In this document: one piece after another, positions 5,842 through 7,091 of the stretch | Layout of the letters: each line of letters begins with the position of its first letter | How positions within the stretch are numbered: position 1 is the stretch's first letter | DNA from: an uncultured Ignavibacteriales bacterium | GTDB taxonomy: Bacteria; Bacteroidota; Ignavibacteria; Ignavibacteriales; Ignavibacteriaceae | Direction of reading: 5' to 3' | Assembly: GCA_903915485.1 (NCBI GenBank) | Contig: CAIWTC010000580.1 | Span: 1 to 7,091 of the forward strand | DNA length: 7,091 nucleotides | The notes under the pieces: generated by a model | Told to the model about the DNA's origin: nothing | The model's input: only the letters and a program-made list of their open reading frames with translations | Databases searched by the model: none | Program-made: the position numbers and the translations under genes

Positions 5842-5859
5842 CGCCTTAGTATTGAGGCG
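5842..5859 (-). other. Stem-loop between bamA and the upstream skp-like gene
   Basis: A perfect-length 7-bp stem, read on the minus strand as CGCCTCA (5859-5853), loop ATAC, TAAGGCG (5848-5842), with one non-Watson-Crick position (a C·A opposition in the minus-strand RNA, or a G·U if read on the plus strand). It lies in the 78-nt gap after the bamA stop. No U-tract follows on either strand, so it does not look like an intrinsic terminator. It could be a processing or stability element in a polycistronic message, or simply chance. Confidence 0.4.
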
Positions 5860-5881
5860 AACTAACAATTAAAAAATTATA

Positions 5882-7091
5882 TTAGAATCCTTTTCCAAAC
5901 TGGAAGTGGAATACCCATTTAGGGTCTTGCTTATCAACTGACTTTCTGTCAAATCCGTAACCAACATCAAAACCAATTAAACCTACAGGATTAATCATAA
6001 CTCTCGCGCCAACACCTAAAGATTTTTTCAAGTCGAAGGCGTTAGTGGTTTTGAAATCACGATAAGTGTTACCGGCTTCAGCGAAAGCTAAGAGATAAAG
6101 AGGAACAGGTTCTAATGAAACTGCAAATCTTAGTTCAGATGTATATCTTAGGGAAACTTTTCCACCAATAACATTTCCCTGACTGTCTTTTGGTCCTATT
6201 GTTCTGTCGTCATATCCGCGAAGGGGAACAGTTGCGATAACTAATCCGTTTCCGCCCATGAAGAAGTATTCAAATGGCTGTATCGGTGTTCCTGCTCTGA
6301 GTTCGCCGATATATCCGAAATCACCGACAGTATATAAAGTCAATCGGCTGCTGTTGAATAATCTCTTGTACCATTCAGTCTTAAAATTAATTTTGAAATA
6401 GTCAACATCACCGGGTAGAAATGGGCCGCCTGAAATTTCGGCATCGAGTGCCAAGTTTGTTCCAAGTGAAGGGAAAATTGGATTATCCACATTCTTTCTT
6501 GAAAGTGTACCGCCAAGCGTGAATTGCTGAGTCTTTCCTGCAGCATAATAATTTCCACCGCTGATAACATTGTTGTGCTGATATCTTAAAAATCCCTGAA
6601 CAGAGAAATAATCATCAGGCCATTTTAATCTGCGGCCAATTTTTGCTGTTGCTCCTGTCTGCTGTAAGTCATAGATGTATTGCTGACGGGTATCAAAAAC
6701 ATCAAAACCGACTAAGGTAGGTGTATCTAATAACCAAGGTTCAGTAAATCCTAATGAGAATGTGCGGTAGTAACTTCCTACGCCAAACTGCCAGTTAAAG
6801 CTAAGAACCTGGCCGCCACCCATTGAGAATGGAGCATCAAGAGCAAAGTTAGTCAAAGTTACGCCAACTGCACCGCTGAATCCAAATGAACCGGAGTAAC
6901 CCACGGAAGCATTCAGGTAATCACTCGATTTTTCTTCAACTTTATAAACGACATTAACTGTGCTGTCATTAGATATCTGATAGTCAACACCTTCTTGATA
7001 TAATTTTTCTACATTGAAGAATTGAAGGTTAGCTAACTGCTGAAGACTTCTAAGCATCAATGCACGATTAAAGTAATCACCTGGGATTGTA
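5882..7091 (-). CDS. bamA: Outer-membrane protein assembly factor BamA, C-terminal part (5' end outside window)
   Basis: BamA is the outer-membrane insertase that folds beta-barrel proteins. Its frame is open from the right edge to TAA 5884-5882, giving 402 residues of the C-terminal region. There is no real start here: the TTG at 7060 and ATG at 7057 are internal, because coding continues upstream as TIPGDYFNRA. The first ~55 residues are the end of the last POTRA domain (PGDYF, LRSLQQLANLQFFN). The rest is the 16-stranded barrel of the Omp85 family: GFTEPWLLDTP (about 114-124 of the fragment), LRGYDDRTIGP (290-300), which is the conserved RGF/RGY motif of extracellular loop 6, FAEAGN, and GVGARVMINPVGLIGFDVGYGF near the end. 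The chain ends in an aromatic (FHFQFGKGF), the barrel-assembly beta-signal. Two Skp-like genes and lpxD follow on the same strand, the usual setting for bamA. Confidence 0.95.
   Translation of the reverse strand, partial: TIPGDYFNRALMLRSLQQLANLQFFNVEKLYQEGVDYQISNDSTVNVVYKVEEKSSDYLNASVGYSGSFGFSGAVGVTLTNFALDAPFSMGGGQVLSFNWQFGVGSYYRTFSLGFTEPWLLDTPTLVGFDVFDTRQQYIYDLQQTGATAKIGRRLKWPDDYFSVQGFLRYQHNNVISGGNYYAAGKTQQFTLGGTLSRKNVDNPIFPSLGTNLALDAEISGGPFLPGDVDYFKINFKTEWYKRLFNSSRLTLYTVGDFGYIGELRAGTPIQPFEYFFMGGNGLVIATVPLRGYDDRTIGPKDSQGNVIGGKVSLRYTSELRFAVSLEPVPLYLLAFAEAGNTYRDFKTTNAFDLKKSLGVGARVMINPVGLIGFDVGYGFDRKSVDKQDPKWVFHFQFGKGF

Noticed and set aside
6340..6570. Minus-strand 76-codon open frame in another phase
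   Set aside because: Out-of-frame shadow inside bamA, whose frame is continuous through this stretch.

Overview
The window looks like ordinary chromosome of a Gram-negative (diderm) bacterium, most likely from the Bacteroidota/Chlorobiota/Ignavibacteria side of the tree. The reasons are AT-rich DNA, a bamA - skp-like - skp-like - lpxD order with two tandem OmpH/Skp paralogs, an LpxD with a short C-terminal coiled coil, and possible Bacteroidetes-style promoter boxes (TTTG-N19-TAnnTTTG). The placement is inferred from protein style and gene order, not from a database search.

Layout, left to right. Positions 758 to 1 (minus strand) hold the first 252 codons of a secreted, probably outer-membrane beta-barrel protein that runs off the left edge. 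Positions 759-920 are a divergent intergenic region with one candidate promoter for each direction. Positions 921-997 encode tRNA-Pro(CGG). A plus-strand cluster follows: a MarC-family membrane protein, queE, queD and truA. The last three are packed with 1-nt and 4-nt overlaps. They supply two steps of 7-deazaguanine (preQ0/queuosine) synthesis and the pseudouridine synthase for tRNA positions 38-40. The truA stop faces the lpxD stop across only 17 nt.

The right half (7091 down to 3549, minus strand) is an envelope-biogenesis cluster. It contains the C-terminal part of bamA (outer-membrane protein insertase, 5' end outside the window), two OmpH/Skp-type periplasmic chaperone genes, and lpxD (lipid A acyltransferase). 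BamA inserts barrels, Skp-like proteins hold unfolded barrels in the periplasm, and LpxD helps make the lipid A of the same membrane. The left-edge barrel protein would be a client of this machinery.

I found no mobile element, CRISPR array, phage gene or clearly novel system. The points worth a second look are modest: the tandem, diverged Skp pair; the GTG start of the upstream copy; a GC-rich stem-loop between bamA and that copy; the compact queE-queD-truA coupling; the short convergent junction without a visible terminator; the paired promoter candidates; and the truncated left-edge barrel gene, which is easy to miss because it has no stop codon inside the window.
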